64,000 nucleotides of DNA from CAYRFF01 sp964423575 (GTDB lineage: Bacteria; Bacteroidota; Bacteroidia; Chitinophagales; Saprospiraceae). The notes below the pieces were generated by a model. That model had not been told where the DNA came from. It did no database searches and saw nothing but the letters and a program-made list of their open reading frames with translations. A program made the position numbers and the translations under genes. Each line of letters begins with the position of its first letter. Position 1 is the stretch's first letter. Positions 15,750 through 25,367 of the stretch are shown one piece after another. Location: contig CAYRFF010000009.1 of the NCBI GenBank assembly GCA_964423575.1, positions 11,204-75,203 on the forward strand, in the 5' to 3' direction.

Positions 15750-17204
15750 TCATTTCCCTATCGGGCTTGCGTAGCCCAGTCTGCGGCTATCTCCATGTGC
15801 CATCATCTTACCACTCTGATGTAATGCAATCCCATTTACGCCACCGTAGAATAAACCCTTTTCCTCAAAGCGGATATACTCATATTGATTATTACTTCCC
15901 GATTCTCTGAAACCCGGTTCAATGTGCATAAATCCATTCTTATAGTATGCCCTGTCTTTCTCTATAGCTTTCGCAAATTGCATTTTACTTATGTCACCTT
16001 TAGCCAGCATTGCTGAGAGGCGTCTGATGAGTTGATACATTATCTGCGGAATGCGTTCAGATCCCCCACTCCCTAGCGCAATACTATAACTTTCTGACTT
16101 GAGAATAGTCGGACTCATCATACTTACAAGCTTTTCCGATGATTTCCAGCTATCAACCTTTCCGGAGAATAAAGCCGGCTCTCCCAGCATATTATTGAGA
16201 TGAATCCCACTGTATGGAGTCATCAAGCCACTACCCTCTCCCAATGAATATGACAACGCAAGAATATTACCTGCTTCATCAGCAATGCTCAGGTGTCCGG
16301 TTCCTCCAAATTTCCTACTTAAGTCCCCCTGCTCTTCTTTCCACTCGCTAAGAAGATTATTATTACTTATTGACTCCATACATCTATGTAAGTGTAAGTC
16401 TATTTCAACTTCTTCTTCGGCTATCAATAACTCCTCTATAATTCTACTACCCCATGAAGGATAACCGGTTAAATAAATATCGGCTTCTTTATAATTAAGA
16501 ACATTGGGTTCTCTGTAAGATAGTTTGTAATTTATCAGATCATCACGTGTAAGATGTCCCTGCTTGTCAATGAGTTGCTGGATTTCATCAACGACCTCGC
16601 CTTTAGTTACAAGGTCAGCTCCTTCATCCTTGATGGTTTCGAGTAAATCTATAAAACCATTATTTATAATTAGATTCTCCGGCTTTAAGACTTCGGCATT
16701 ATTGTCGGCATACAATTCATAGAGAGAAACGGAAATAAAGGTTGGTTTCAGGTGCTTGAGATATACCACGGAAAAATCAGTAAGTGGAATCCCCTTTTTT
16801 AATAATGGGAGTACAATAGCTATATGTTCCCTCAAGGGCATATTTGCGTATGCTAGAAAAGATAGAATCGAATGGAAATAACCGGTAGCTGCTACGGAAC
16901 CTCTACCATAGTAATATTTATCTATTGCGTTGACAAAATCTACTTCCAGCAGATGCAACTCCGATTCTATTCCTGGAATTCTCTCAGCAGGAGCAATTGC
17001 AAATCCATCGACTACACGTGTGGCATGGCCGGCAGGTTGAATCATCCCGATAAGGCCGGCTGAGAATGAAGCGACACAAGGCTCAGCAACACAAGCCGTG
17101 AGAAGCCCGGCAATTGCAGCATCAAATGCGTTACCGCCCGCCTGTAAAGCATAATCGGCTGCCAATGCAATTTCCGGATGTGCACAACTTATAATTCCTT
17201 TCAT
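15750..17204 (-). CDS. Gamma-glutamyltransferase-like Ntn hydrolase
   Basis: An approximately 484-residue member of the gamma-glutamyltranspeptidase superfamily, which self-cleaves to expose an N-terminal threonine. GGNAFDAAIA near the N-terminus and GSGGSERIPQIMYQ near the C-terminus are family marks. The cleavage site reads GGTGHLSIAD, so the nucleophile Thr is kept (about residue 302) but the second Thr of the usual TTHxS becomes Gly. It is about 80 residues shorter than typical GGT and lacks an evident signal peptide, whereas classical enzymes are exported. Substrate is uncertain; a GGT-like acylase is possible. The start 21 bases upstream at 17225 is an alternative. Confidence 0.78.
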   Translation of the reverse strand: MKGIISCAHPEIALAADYALQAGGNAFDAAIAGLLTACVAEPCVASFSAGLIGMIQPAGHATRVVDGFAIAPAERIPGIESELHLLEVDFVNAIDKYYYGRGSVAATGYFHSILSFLAYANMPLREHIAIVLPLLKKGIPLTDFSVVYLKHLKPTFISVSLYELYADNNAEVLKPENLIINNGFIDLLETIKDEGADLVTKGEVVDEIQQLIDKQGHLTRDDLINYKLSYREPNVLNYKEADIYLTGYPSWGSRIIEELLIAEEEVEIDLHLHRCMESISNNNLLSEWKEEQGDLSRKFGGTGHLSIADEAGNILALSYSLGEGSGLMTPYSGIHLNNMLGEPALFSGKVDSWKSSEKLVSMMSPTILKSESYSIALGSGGSERIPQIMYQLIRRLSAMLAKGDISKMQFAKAIEKDRAYYKNGFMHIEPGFRESGSNNQYEYIRFEEKGLFYGGVNGIALHQSGKMMAHGDSRRLGYASPIGK

Positions 17205-17337
17205 ATTACTCGATTTCGGTAACAAATAAAGTAATATTTAGCTAATTATGAAATTCAAGCTTTATAAGCTGACAAAAAATGTGTTTTCTTCTATCTGATA
17301 TATAAGCGATCTAGGAAGATTTAATCCGTGATAAGAC

Positions 17338-17365
17338 TTGAATCAGATTAAAAATTGTAGTTTTG
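17338..17365 (+). promoter_or_regulatory. Probable promoter of the endonuclease gene
   Basis: TTG at 17338-17340, 17 bases of spacer, then TAGTTTTG at 17358-17365, matching the Bacteroidota -33/-7 pattern with a slightly short spacer. The ATG follows 22 bases later. Confidence 0.5.
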
Positions 17366-17387
17366 AACTTCAGAAAGAAAGAATTTT

Positions 17388-18509
17388 ATGCATTTTATTA
17401 TAGACAGACTTCGATTCACTTTATTATTCACGCTTATTTCTTGTGGAATTGCTTCCGCGCAGTATAATCAGGAATCTATTTACCCGGATCTCGAGGGAGA
17501 TGATTTGTACCAAGCATTGGTAGAAGAATTTAAGCCTTATTATATACTGCCTTATGATATGGCAAGGGATACTTTATTTAAAAACGTTTATAATGAAACT
17601 GACAGTCTCTACTGCATCTATACCCGCTTTTCTATGTACATGGATCCAAATGAGGACCCTACTGATGCGGTGTTCAATAATGGAAAAGCCGATGGGATAA
17701 ACACAGAGCACATCTATCCACGCAGTAAAGGTGCTCAATATGGTAATGGGAAGTCAGACATGCACTCATTGGCTCCTTGCAAAAACAATGTCAATAGCGA
17801 CAGAAGTAATTATCCTTTTGGTGAGATTCCTGCTAACCATACTGAAAACTGGTATTATAAAGACAAGAAGCAAAAGACCGTTCCTACTACCTTGATTGAA
17901 GAATATGCGCGCCAACGACAAGGGATGTTTCAACCAAGGGAAGCTGCTAAAGGAGAGGTTGCGAGAGCGATGATGTATTTCTATACAATGTACAGACAAG
18001 AGGCACTGGATGCAGATCCGGATTTTTTCAATATTCAGCGAGTAACCTTCTGTGAGTGGCATGATAAGCATCCGGTAGATTCTCTGGAGTATACGCGATC
18101 AAATATCATAGCGGCTTATCAAGATGGAAAGGCAAATCCATTTGTTCTTGATTGCTCTATTCCTGCAAGACTTTACTGTAGCGATGTACCACAGACTTGT
18201 TCTCCTGTATCAGTAAGCAATGCAGATTTAAGTCTTTATGATGTGCGTATAATGGGTAATCCAACAAGCGGAGACAATATCAATGTAAAAGTAGAAAGTC
18301 CGGAAGTCGGATACTGGAAGGTTCGTTTAATCAGTCCTGTAGGGCAGTTGATTTATGAGGAGAGTTTAATGTTCCCTACTGAATATCACCAATGGAGTCT
18401 GGCAGGTAAAAATTTGCCAAAAGGCTTATACTTTCTGCATTTCACGTACAGTAAAGAACCTTTTGGCAAATCGTTACAACTTCCGTCAAGAAAGTTGATA
18501 ATTCAATAG
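17388..18509 (+). CDS. Secreted endonuclease I (EndA/NucM) with T9SS sorting domain
   Basis: A 373-residue exported nuclease. A signal peptide ends near ASAQ (about residue 25). The endonuclease I domain (about 30-265) carries the catalytic block GINTEHIYPRS and the DMHSLAPCKNNVNSDRSNYPFG stretch with the metal-binding His and Asn; this nonspecific family cuts DNA and RNA. A short linker leads to a C-terminal type IX sorting domain (about 300-373) with VRLISPVGQLIYEE and LPKGLYFLHFTYS. It probably supplies nucleotides or phosphate outside the cell. It ends seven bases from the convergent lipoprotein gene. Confidence 0.9.
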   Translation: MHFIIDRLRFTLLFTLISCGIASAQYNQESIYPDLEGDDLYQALVEEFKPYYILPYDMARDTLFKNVYNETDSLYCIYTRFSMYMDPNEDPTDAVFNNGKADGINTEHIYPRSKGAQYGNGKSDMHSLAPCKNNVNSDRSNYPFGEIPANHTENWYYKDKKQKTVPTTLIEEYARQRQGMFQPREAAKGEVARAMMYFYTMYRQEALDADPDFFNIQRVTFCEWHDKHPVDSLEYTRSNIIAAYQDGKANPFVLDCSIPARLYCSDVPQTCSPVSVSNADLSLYDVRIMGNPTSGDNINVKVESPEVGYWKVRLISPVGQLIYEESLMFPTEYHQWSLAGKNLPKGLYFLHFTYSKEPFGKSLQLPSRKLIIQ

Positions 18510-18516
18510 TGTTGAA

Positions 18517-18960
18517 TTATTCTTCAGCAGGATCGAAATAGAAAGGAGTTCCCATTTTGCAATCTACCGCTTTCCCATTCAATTGAGCCGGATGCCATTT
18601 ATTGAGAGTTTTAATTACTCTGATTGCTTCTGCATCCAAAGTCGGATGTAAACTTTCCTTTACAACAATATCCTTCACCTTTCCGGATTTATCCACTACG
18701 AATTCTACCTGAACGGTTCCTTTAAGTCCTCTGGCTCTCAAAGACGGTGGATATACCTGCTCCTGCTTCATGTCTTTTACAAATCCCAATCCTCCATTAG
18801 GATACATAGGATATTGATCAGGCAGAGGTCTTTCCTGCAAGGCAAATCTTTCAGCCTGTTGATAATTCAACTCATTCAGTTTCTTTTCAGACAAACCTTT
18901 TGAACTACCGCATGCTACAAGGAACAAGCCGGCAAACATCATTAAAAATATACTTCGCAT
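18517..18960 (-). CDS. TonB C-terminal domain lipoprotein
   Basis: A 147-residue protein whose N-terminus ends in a lipobox (FLVAC), so it is probably lipid-anchored instead of spanning the inner membrane as TonB does. The C-terminal domain (about 65-147) is a TonB_C/energy-transducer fold: PPSLRARGLKGTVQVEFVVDKSGKV, HPTLDAEAIRVIK, and WHPAQLNGKAVD. There is no proline-rich linker. Such proteins are frequent in Bacteroidota; whether they energise receptors or only bind is unclear. Convergent with the endonuclease gene and separate from the response regulator by about 80 bases. Confidence 0.85.
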   Translation of the reverse strand: MRSIFLMMFAGLFLVACGSSKGLSEKKLNELNYQQAERFALQERPLPDQYPMYPNGGLGFVKDMKQEQVYPPSLRARGLKGTVQVEFVVDKSGKVKDIVVKESLHPTLDAEAIRVIKTLNKWHPAQLNGKAVDCKMGTPFYFDPAEE

Positions 18961-19044
18961 TTTTTATTAACAGATTAAATTTAGTTATTAATAGTTTTCA
19001 GAATTGATTGACTGCGTCCCGAACGTGGACAGGGAACTCGTCAA

Positions 19045-19761
19045 TTACCGCTCCAAAAGTCGGTTTTTTATATAATTATCTATAAAATTATCCCGATAAG
19101 TTTTTCCGATAGGAATCTCTTTGCCACCGATGAAGACACTCGTCTGAGATGCTTCCTCAATGTAGTTGATATTGATGACATAAGACTTGGCTACTCTCAC
19201 ATAAATCTCTTCATTCAATTGCTTGAGAATAGTTTTAATGTTCATAGCTGTCATGATTCGGCCTTCCTTGGTATAGACCATGACATAATCTTTCATCCCC
19301 TTGATATAGAGGATATCACCCAGGTGGACTTTCACATATCTCCTGTCGGACTTTAAAAAGATATAATCATCGGCTGTAGATAGTGCGGGATTGTCGATTT
19401 TACCTTTCATATCGTAAAGGCTCTTGGCTTTGTTAACAGCTTTCACAAATCTTTCAAGCTTTACAGGTTTTACTAGATAATCGATTACTCCTAGTTCATA
19501 CCCTTCCAATGCATACTCAGAGTACGCAGTAGTAAGAATAGTCATGGGCTGATTTTCCAACATCCTCAGAAAATCCAGTCCGGTCATTTCAGGCATTTCT
19601 ACATCGAGGAACATCAGGTCCACATCGTTTTCGGCCAGGAAGGTATTAGCTTCTATCGGGCCGGAGAACTGTCCCACCAGCTCCAGAAAACCTACTTCTT
19701 CGATATTCATTTCTATACCTTCTCTTGCTAAGGGCTCGTCATCAACGATTATGCATTTCAT
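19045..19761 (-). CDS. LytTR-family response regulator
   Basis: A 238-residue response regulator. The receiver domain (1-120) has acidic DDE at 7-9, phosphoacceptor Asp53 in LMFLDVEMP, Thr in ILTTAYS and Lys in DYLVKPVKL. The C-terminal LytTR DNA-binding domain (about 140-238) includes DDYIFLKSDRRYVKVHLGDILYIKGMKDYV. The family controls envelope or extracellular-product genes. The start overlaps the sensor gene by 20 bases, so both are coupled on one mRNA. Confidence 0.93.
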   Translation of the reverse strand: MKCIIVDDEPLAREGIEMNIEEVGFLELVGQFSGPIEANTFLAENDVDLMFLDVEMPEMTGLDFLRMLENQPMTILTTAYSEYALEGYELGVIDYLVKPVKLERFVKAVNKAKSLYDMKGKIDNPALSTADDYIFLKSDRRYVKVHLGDILYIKGMKDYVMVYTKEGRIMTAMNIKTILKQLNEEIYVRVAKSYVININYIEEASQTSVFIGGKEIPIGKTYRDNFIDNYIKNRLLER

Positions 19762-20836
19762 AAGAATATAATTTCAATTTTAGGTATACATGATAAACGT
19801 CATTTTCCTCGGTTATATTGAGTTCATGTCTTCCGGGATAAATTAATTCCAGTCTCCTTTGGACATTTTTCAGGCCGATTCCTCCTTTCGAATTACCATT
19901 GTGTTTTAATCTGGCTACCGAGTTTTTAATCGAGAACTCAATTTCGTCTTCTTTGACATCAAAGTCAATGTCGATAAAGGCTCCTTCCTTACTACTGTAA
20001 CCGTGCTTTACTGCATTCTCTACAAAGGTATTAAAAATATATGGTGCTACCATCTGATTATTTACTTCTCCCCTTATATTGAAGCTTTGTTTAGAATTAG
20101 CTCCCCTGCTTTTATCAAATTGCAGATAGTTTTTCAGATAATTGATTTCCTTTTCCAGCAAGACTTCTTCCTGAGCACAATCGTACAACTGATACCGCAG
20201 GATATCAGATAAGAGCAGGATAGATTCGGACGCTTCCTTCGGACGCTTCCTAGTCTGTACATAAATATTGTTCAGAGAGTTGAAAAGAAAATGCGGGTTG
20301 ATCTGATCCTTGAGAAACTTTAACTCAGTTCTCAGATTGGTATTTTCAAGTTCTCTTATCTCACCCAGACCTTTAATAAAACGCCGAAGGGAATTGGCTC
20401 CTATCGCCGTCGCGAGCATAAAGGTCGTATATACGAGGTCAGAAAGAAGGATACTTATCGTAGAAACCGCGGGAAAATCCAGGAATTCATCCCCCGACGA
20501 ATATATTTTCACGAGGAAACTTCCCTCAACATTAAGCAATATAGAAATTACTGTAAACGATATATACAGAAATACCTTATTCTGGAGAAAATAAGCCGGA
20601 ATGAGGATATACAGATTAAAATAAACCGTTGTCAGGTCAATAATCAAGAGTATAAAAAGCTTAGAATAGCTAAATTGAAGCGGATCTGTCAGCCCCAATA
20701 TAGCGAGGACCTGGTCTATATAAATAAACAACCAGAATGCTACATGAAACCACCAGCGATATTTGTCACTAGCAATCCATTGCAACCTATTTAAGGCATC
20801 CTTTTCAGTCTGGTATTTTAAGGCCCGTTCCTGCAA
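19742..20836 (-). CDS. LytS-type membrane sensor histidine kinase
   Basis: A 364-residue kinase with about four membrane helices in the first 150 residues and no large periplasmic sensor domain. The phosphorylated histidine is His182 in QINPHFLFNSLNNIY, the His_kinase family signature. The ATP-binding domain ends the protein, with the N-box FNTFVENAVKHGYSSK and GGIGLKNVQRRLELIYPG. It is transcribed with, and overlaps, the LytTR regulator, which it presumably phosphorylates. The signal sensed is unknown. Confidence 0.93.
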   Translation of the reverse strand: MQERALKYQTEKDALNRLQWIASDKYRWWFHVAFWLFIYIDQVLAILGLTDPLQFSYSKLFILLIIDLTTVYFNLYILIPAYFLQNKVFLYISFTVISILLNVEGSFLVKIYSSGDEFLDFPAVSTISILLSDLVYTTFMLATAIGANSLRRFIKGLGEIRELENTNLRTELKFLKDQINPHFLFNSLNNIYVQTRKRPKEASESILLLSDILRYQLYDCAQEEVLLEKEINYLKNYLQFDKSRGANSKQSFNIRGEVNNQMVAPYIFNTFVENAVKHGYSSKEGAFIDIDFDVKEDEIEFSIKNSVARLKHNGNSKGGIGLKNVQRRLELIYPGRHELNITEENDVYHVYLKLKLYSYEMHNR

Positions 20837-21181
20837 TTGAGTAATTTATTTACTTCCGGTAATTTATGAGATTATTATGATGTTCAGAATGTATACTATA
20901 CTTAAGCTACTGATTTAAAACGCAATCAATCCATACCTCAGTCTAAATATAACGCATTTTGACCATCTTAAAGTTGATACAATAAAAAATATTACCCTTG
21001 AAATTGTACAAAGCTTACATTTCGCTGGCTGAACTTTTCATCCAGCACTAGCAAATCAACAAATGACCGCCCATTAACATTACCACTTACAATTGACAAA
21101 TTTAGGAATAGCAGCAAAGAACCCTTTATTTACTAGACATTATTTGTATCTTTGCAGCTAATAAAAATCAGGATTAAGACT
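20837..21181. other. 345-bp divergent intergenic region
   Basis: A/T-rich region between the divergent sensor kinase and sucC. I find no coding sequence or stable hairpin. It contains a -7 match for sucC (21147-21154) and, on the minus strand, TAAATTTG at 21104-21097, about 260 bases before the kinase start, as a weak candidate for that gene. Confidence 0.6.
21147..21154 (+). promoter_or_regulatory. -7 element of sucC
   Basis: TATCTTTG matches TAnnTTTG and lies 27 bases before the sucC ATG at 21182. Only a weak TTTA (21125-21128) stands at the -33 position. The presence of this element downstream of 21147 argues against starting translation at the upstream TTG at 21152. Confidence 0.6.
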
Positions 21182-22384
21182 ATGAATTTACACGAATATC
21201 AAGGAAAATCAATACTGGAAAGTTTTGGAGTTGAGATACAGCGCGGCTTAGTAGCAGAAACTATAGAAGAGGCTATGCAGAAATATGACGAGCTGAAAGA
21301 AAAAACAGGAACTGACTTCGTCGTTGTGAAAGCACAGATTCACGCAGGAGGTCGTGGAAAAGGCGGTGGTGTAAAACTCGCTAAAAATAAAGAAGAATTT
21401 AAAGAACATGCAGGCAACATCCTAGGAATGATGCTAAAAACCCCTCAGACACCGGGTGGTCTCGAAGGCCCCGGCAAATTAGTGAGTAAAATCCTGATTG
21501 CAGAGGACGCTTATGCTCCTGACTTTGATGCGTGTAAGGAAATGTATGTTTCAATCCTGATGGATAGAGAGTCCAAGAATAATGTCATTATTTATTCTCA
21601 GGACGGTGGTATGGATATAGAAGCCGTTGCTGCTGAGACTCCGGATAGAGTTTTCACGGAACATATTCATCCCGAGCAGGGATTGCAAGGTTTTCAAGCT
21701 AGAAAAATCGCTTTCAATCTTGGACTCGAAGGAAAGGCATTTAAAGAAATGACAAAATTCATTTCAAAACTCTATACGGCATTTGTCAAGTCAGATGCAT
21801 CACTCTTTGAAATTAACCCATGCCTTAAGACAGCTGACGACAGAATTATAGCTGTAGACTGCAAAATGAGCGTTGATGATAATGCTCTTTATAGACATCC
21901 GGACATTCTTGAAATGCGTGACTTTTCAGAGGAAGATCCTATTGAAGTTGAAGCTAACTCATACGGATTAAACTATGTAACCCTGGAAGGCAACGTAGGT
22001 TGTATGGTTAACGGTGCAGGTCTTGCAATGGCAACAATGGACATCATTAAGTTAAGTGGCGGGAATCCGGCTAATTTCCTCGATGTAGGTGGTACTGCAG
22101 ATGCTGAACGAGTTGAAAAGGCATTCAGAATTATCCTTAAAGATCCCAATGTCGAGGCTATTCTCGTCAACATTTTCGGTGGAATCGTAAGATGCGATCG
22201 CGTTGCAAATGGTATTGTTCAGGCATATAAAAATATCGGAGAAATCAATGTTCCGATTATCGTGCGTCTGCAAGGAACCAATGCTGACCTGGGTAAGCAA
22301 ATAATTGACGAATCAGGTTTGCACGTGCGCTCTGCAATTCTACTGCAGGATGCTGCAGACCTCGTCCGTGAAGCGGTAGGTTAA
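21182..22384 (+). CDS. sucC: Succinyl-CoA synthetase beta subunit
   Basis: A 400-residue ADP/GDP-forming succinyl-CoA ligase beta subunit of the TCA cycle, coupling succinyl-CoA cleavage to nucleotide synthesis. MNLHEYQGKSIL is the canonical N-terminus. The ATP-grasp domain (about 1-235) includes VKAQIHAGGRGKGGGVKLAK and FEINPCLK; the C-terminal ligase domain includes GCMVNGAGLAMATMDIIK and NPANFLDVGG. An alpha subunit gene (sucD) is not adjacent, common in this phylum. Whether ADP or GDP is preferred cannot be judged here. Confidence 0.96.
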   Translation: MNLHEYQGKSILESFGVEIQRGLVAETIEEAMQKYDELKEKTGTDFVVVKAQIHAGGRGKGGGVKLAKNKEEFKEHAGNILGMMLKTPQTPGGLEGPGKLVSKILIAEDAYAPDFDACKEMYVSILMDRESKNNVIIYSQDGGMDIEAVAAETPDRVFTEHIHPEQGLQGFQARKIAFNLGLEGKAFKEMTKFISKLYTAFVKSDASLFEINPCLKTADDRIIAVDCKMSVDDNALYRHPDILEMRDFSEEDPIEVEANSYGLNYVTLEGNVGCMVNGAGLAMATMDIIKLSGGNPANFLDVGGTADAERVEKAFRIILKDPNVEAILVNIFGGIVRCDRVANGIVQAYKNIGEINVPIIVRLQGTNADLGKQIIDESGLHVRSAILLQDAADLVREAVG

Positions 22385-22450
22385 TACAAGACACTTTGCA
22401 GATTTCCGCAGGGAATGTGTTGATGTCTTTCTACGCTTAAAGATTTTCCT

Positions 22451-23665
22451 ATGGAAATTTATAGTCTTTCAGGCCTTAATCTTTTAATAGGGAAAGCTCT
22501 TAAACAAGCTTTCCCTGAACTTGTATGGCTCGAGGCCGAAATCTCTAGAATAACAGAAAGAAGCGGTCACTTTTATATCGAGCTTGTCGAAAAGAGCGGT
22601 TCTGATATCCTGGCTAAATCCTCTGCCGTTATATGGAGAAATACTTCTTATATCATACGGCAGAAGCTTAGAAATAAATTTGACGATCTCATTCAGCCGG
22701 GAATTCATGTGAAAATTTTGGTTTCCGTGGATTATCACCCTGTCTATGGGCATAAGTTGATAATTCACGATCTTGATCCGGAGTTCACTATGGGGCAAAT
22801 GGAGCTCATGCGGACCAGGATTCTGCAGCGCTTAAAGGATGAAAAGTTACTGGATAAGAATAAGCTCACTGCTCTCCCGCTTGCACTGAAAAATATTGCT
22901 GTCATCAGTTCTGAAACTGCCGCGGGATATCAGGATTTTATCAAGCAATTGACGCATAACCGTTTTGGATATACTTTCAACATTAGCCTTTTTAACGCTT
23001 CTATGCAGGGCGCCAATCTTGAACAAGAGGTTGTTGCTGCGCTTCGTAATATTCAAGCTCAAGGCAAATGGGATGTAGTCTGTATAGTCAGAGGCGGTGG
23101 TAGCAGAGTAGATCTCGCCTGGTTTGACAATTATGAAGTAGCACGTGAAATTGCAAACTCAGTCATTCCCGTTATCACCGGTATAGGACATGAAATCGAT
23201 AAATCCGTTGCAGATTTTGTAGCGCACAGCTCAGTAAAGACACCCACTGCGACAGCAGAATTCATCGTGCAATACAATCATAGATTTGAGGAAACAATCA
23301 ATAACCTAGTATTTGACATAAGTCAGATATCTCTGAATTTCCTGGAGAACAAAGAAAAGACACTCGCCAATTCTGGTCAGCTATTATATCTATATTCCAA
23401 AGGATTACTCGACCAACAGGCTAGTAAATTATTGTTACTTGAGAGCGAAGTAAAGAACTCGGTATTGCTTGCCCTTGACAGACATAGAGTAAATCTGGAA
23501 AAGATGGAGCAATTCCTTGAAATTGCTTCACCGGAGAATATTCTGAAAAAAGGATATGCAATAGTACGTCAAGGAGATAAGGTAATAAGACGTGCAGAAG
23601 AAATAAACAAAGAGGAATTAGTTCATATTCAATTTTATGACTCTGAAATCAAGCTAAAACCATAA
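22451..23665 (+). CDS. xseA: Exodeoxyribonuclease VII large subunit
   Basis: A 404-residue XseA, the catalytic subunit of an enzyme that degrades single-stranded DNA from both ends. An N-terminal OB-fold (about 15-110, including WLEAEISRITERSGHFYIEL) is followed by the catalytic domain with CIVRGGGSRVDLAWFDNYEVA and PVITGIGHEIDKSVADFVA, then a coiled-coil and the C-terminal GYAIVRQGDKVI region. xseB begins two bases after the stop, forming the usual pair. No nearby repair operon is present; sucC is 66 bases upstream. Confidence 0.96.
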   Translation: MEIYSLSGLNLLIGKALKQAFPELVWLEAEISRITERSGHFYIELVEKSGSDILAKSSAVIWRNTSYIIRQKLRNKFDDLIQPGIHVKILVSVDYHPVYGHKLIIHDLDPEFTMGQMELMRTRILQRLKDEKLLDKNKLTALPLALKNIAVISSETAAGYQDFIKQLTHNRFGYTFNISLFNASMQGANLEQEVVAALRNIQAQGKWDVVCIVRGGGSRVDLAWFDNYEVAREIANSVIPVITGIGHEIDKSVADFVAHSSVKTPTATAEFIVQYNHRFEETINNLVFDISQISLNFLENKEKTLANSGQLLYLYSKGLLDQQASKLLLLESEVKNSVLLALDRHRVNLEKMEQFLEIASPENILKKGYAIVRQGDKVIRRAEEINKEELVHIQFYDSEIKLKP

Positions 23666-23667
23666 AC

Positions 23668-23862
23668 ATGGAAGATATAACCTACGAAAAAGCATACGCA
23701 GAACTACAGAAAATCTTACAGGATTTAAAAGCAGAAAATACGCCACTTGATCAGCTACATCATAAAGTTGTACGAGCCAAGGAATTGTTGAAATACTGCC
23801 AGGAAAGTTTACGTGCAACCAGCAAAGCAGTGCACTCCTTGCTGGAAGCAGATGAGGATTAA
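23668..23862 (+). CDS. xseB: Exodeoxyribonuclease VII small subunit
   Basis: A 64-residue XseB, the helical regulatory subunit of exonuclease VII. The signature TYEKAYAELQKILQDLKAEN (about 4-23) and LLKYCQESLR (about 43-52) match the family. It is two bases after xseA and ends one base before the convergent permease gene, so there is no room for a terminator between them. Confidence 0.9.
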   Translation: MEDITYEKAYAELQKILQDLKAENTPLDQLHHKVVRAKELLKYCQESLRATSKAVHSLLEADED

Positions 23863-23863
23863 A

Positions 23864-25351
23864 TTACGATTCAGCTAAACCTTCTTCCTTATCTTTCTTT
23901 CTCGTAAATAAGCGTTCAAAAAACGCAATGATAGCATCGATCTGAATGAATTTGCTGTCATTACGTGCCTTAATCGTTAAAAACACACCCAGTGGAAACA
24001 AAATTATACAAGAAAGCCATGAACCCAGATAAGGATTCATCATCGCTTTATCGACCATAGATTTACTATACATCGTAATAACGATGAATAGCATAAAGAA
24101 AATGATCGCAATTAACATGGGATAACCTACTCCCCCTTTTCTTACAATCGCCCCCATGGGCGCACCTATAAAGAGAAATATTACACAGACCACAGCGAGA
24201 GAAAACTTGGTATGCTTCTGATAAGTATATCGGGAAATCTTTTCAGTATTTGTCTGTATCTTACGATTGAGGCTGTTTGCTCTCGTATCGTAGTAGCGTA
24301 ATTTACCGATTGCACGTCCAACTATCTTATCTTTCATCCCATCATGAAAGCGCAGATAGAAAGGCATGTTTTCTGCATAATCACTTAATTGCAAAGAATC
24401 CATGTGTTGATATCTAATGTCGTCATCAGAAAACCTTTTATCCAGTGTCTGATCTGTACTGTCCTGCTTCAATATCAATCCTGCAATATGTTCTGTCTTG
24501 GCATCTACCATTTCACTGCGCAGAGAATCAACCATATAAGAAAGCTGTCCTACATTCAGCATGCTCTCGTGTTGCTTGAAAACATCCGAACTGGTTCTGG
24601 TCAGCCCAAATTCCGATAAGTCGAATATCTTTTCAAACTTTTCAAAATCAGAACGCATTACCGGAAAGCTTCTATCCGAGGAGTTATCTTTTAACTCTTG
24701 GTACTGATGGCCATCTTCCAGTTCCATAACTAGGTATTTCTCATCAGCTGTAGTGTACATTTTCCCTTTACGTGCAGTAATGATTATAACTTCATTCCGA
24801 CGCATATTACTGTGATCATAAATGAACACATCCTTCAGATCCTGGCCATTATCCGATTTCTCGCCTATTTTAATCGCATAGCCTTTGAAATCGTAATTAT
24901 AAACCCCTTCCTTCAGGTTCAGAGTAGGTTTTTGCTTCCGTATATCATAGAGAAGAGTCTTGGATTTCAGATTGGTATATGGAATAAGATTGTTGGCAGT
25001 ATAGAATGAAAATATTGCCAAACCTATCCCGGCCAACACTAGTGGCAACATTACGCGCGACAGGGAAACACCGGCAGACTTTATGCCGGCAAGTTCATAA
25101 TGTTCGCCCAGGTTTCCCAGTAGCATTACGGAGGCTATAAGAATTCCAATAGGCATACCCAATGGCAGGAAAGATACCGACATATAGACCAGCATCTCGG
25201 TAATATCCCAGAAGGAGACTCCCTTTCCCATAATCTCATCGAGATACAGCCATAGCTGCTGCATCGTCAGAACAAATACAGCGATCAAAGTCGCCATAAT
25301 CATCGTGGGCAGAAAAGTCTTAATGAGATATTTGTCGAGTATTTTAAACAT
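23864..25351 (-). CDS. LptF/LptG-family permease
   Basis: A 495-residue inner-membrane permease of the YjgP/YjgQ family, which with LptB and LptC extracts lipopolysaccharide from the inner membrane. The N-terminus ILDKYLIKTFLPTMI precedes three membrane helices; a long periplasmic insertion (about 110-375) follows, then three further helices ending near residue 470 and a lysine-rich cytoplasmic tail. The family cannot be split confidently into LptF versus LptG here. It starts 16 bases after the TlpA-like gene on the same strand. Confidence 0.9.
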   Translation of the reverse strand: MFKILDKYLIKTFLPTMIMATLIAVFVLTMQQLWLYLDEIMGKGVSFWDITEMLVYMSVSFLPLGMPIGILIASVMLLGNLGEHYELAGIKSAGVSLSRVMLPLVLAGIGLAIFSFYTANNLIPYTNLKSKTLLYDIRKQKPTLNLKEGVYNYDFKGYAIKIGEKSDNGQDLKDVFIYDHSNMRRNEVIIITARKGKMYTTADEKYLVMELEDGHQYQELKDNSSDRSFPVMRSDFEKFEKIFDLSEFGLTRTSSDVFKQHESMLNVGQLSYMVDSLRSEMVDAKTEHIAGLILKQDSTDQTLDKRFSDDDIRYQHMDSLQLSDYAENMPFYLRFHDGMKDKIVGRAIGKLRYYDTRANSLNRKIQTNTEKISRYTYQKHTKFSLAVVCVIFLFIGAPMGAIVRKGGVGYPMLIAIIFFMLFIVITMYSKSMVDKAMMNPYLGSWLSCIILFPLGVFLTIKARNDSKFIQIDAIIAFFERLFTRKKDKEEGLAES

Positions 25352-25367
25352 TCCTAGCCCGGATTAA

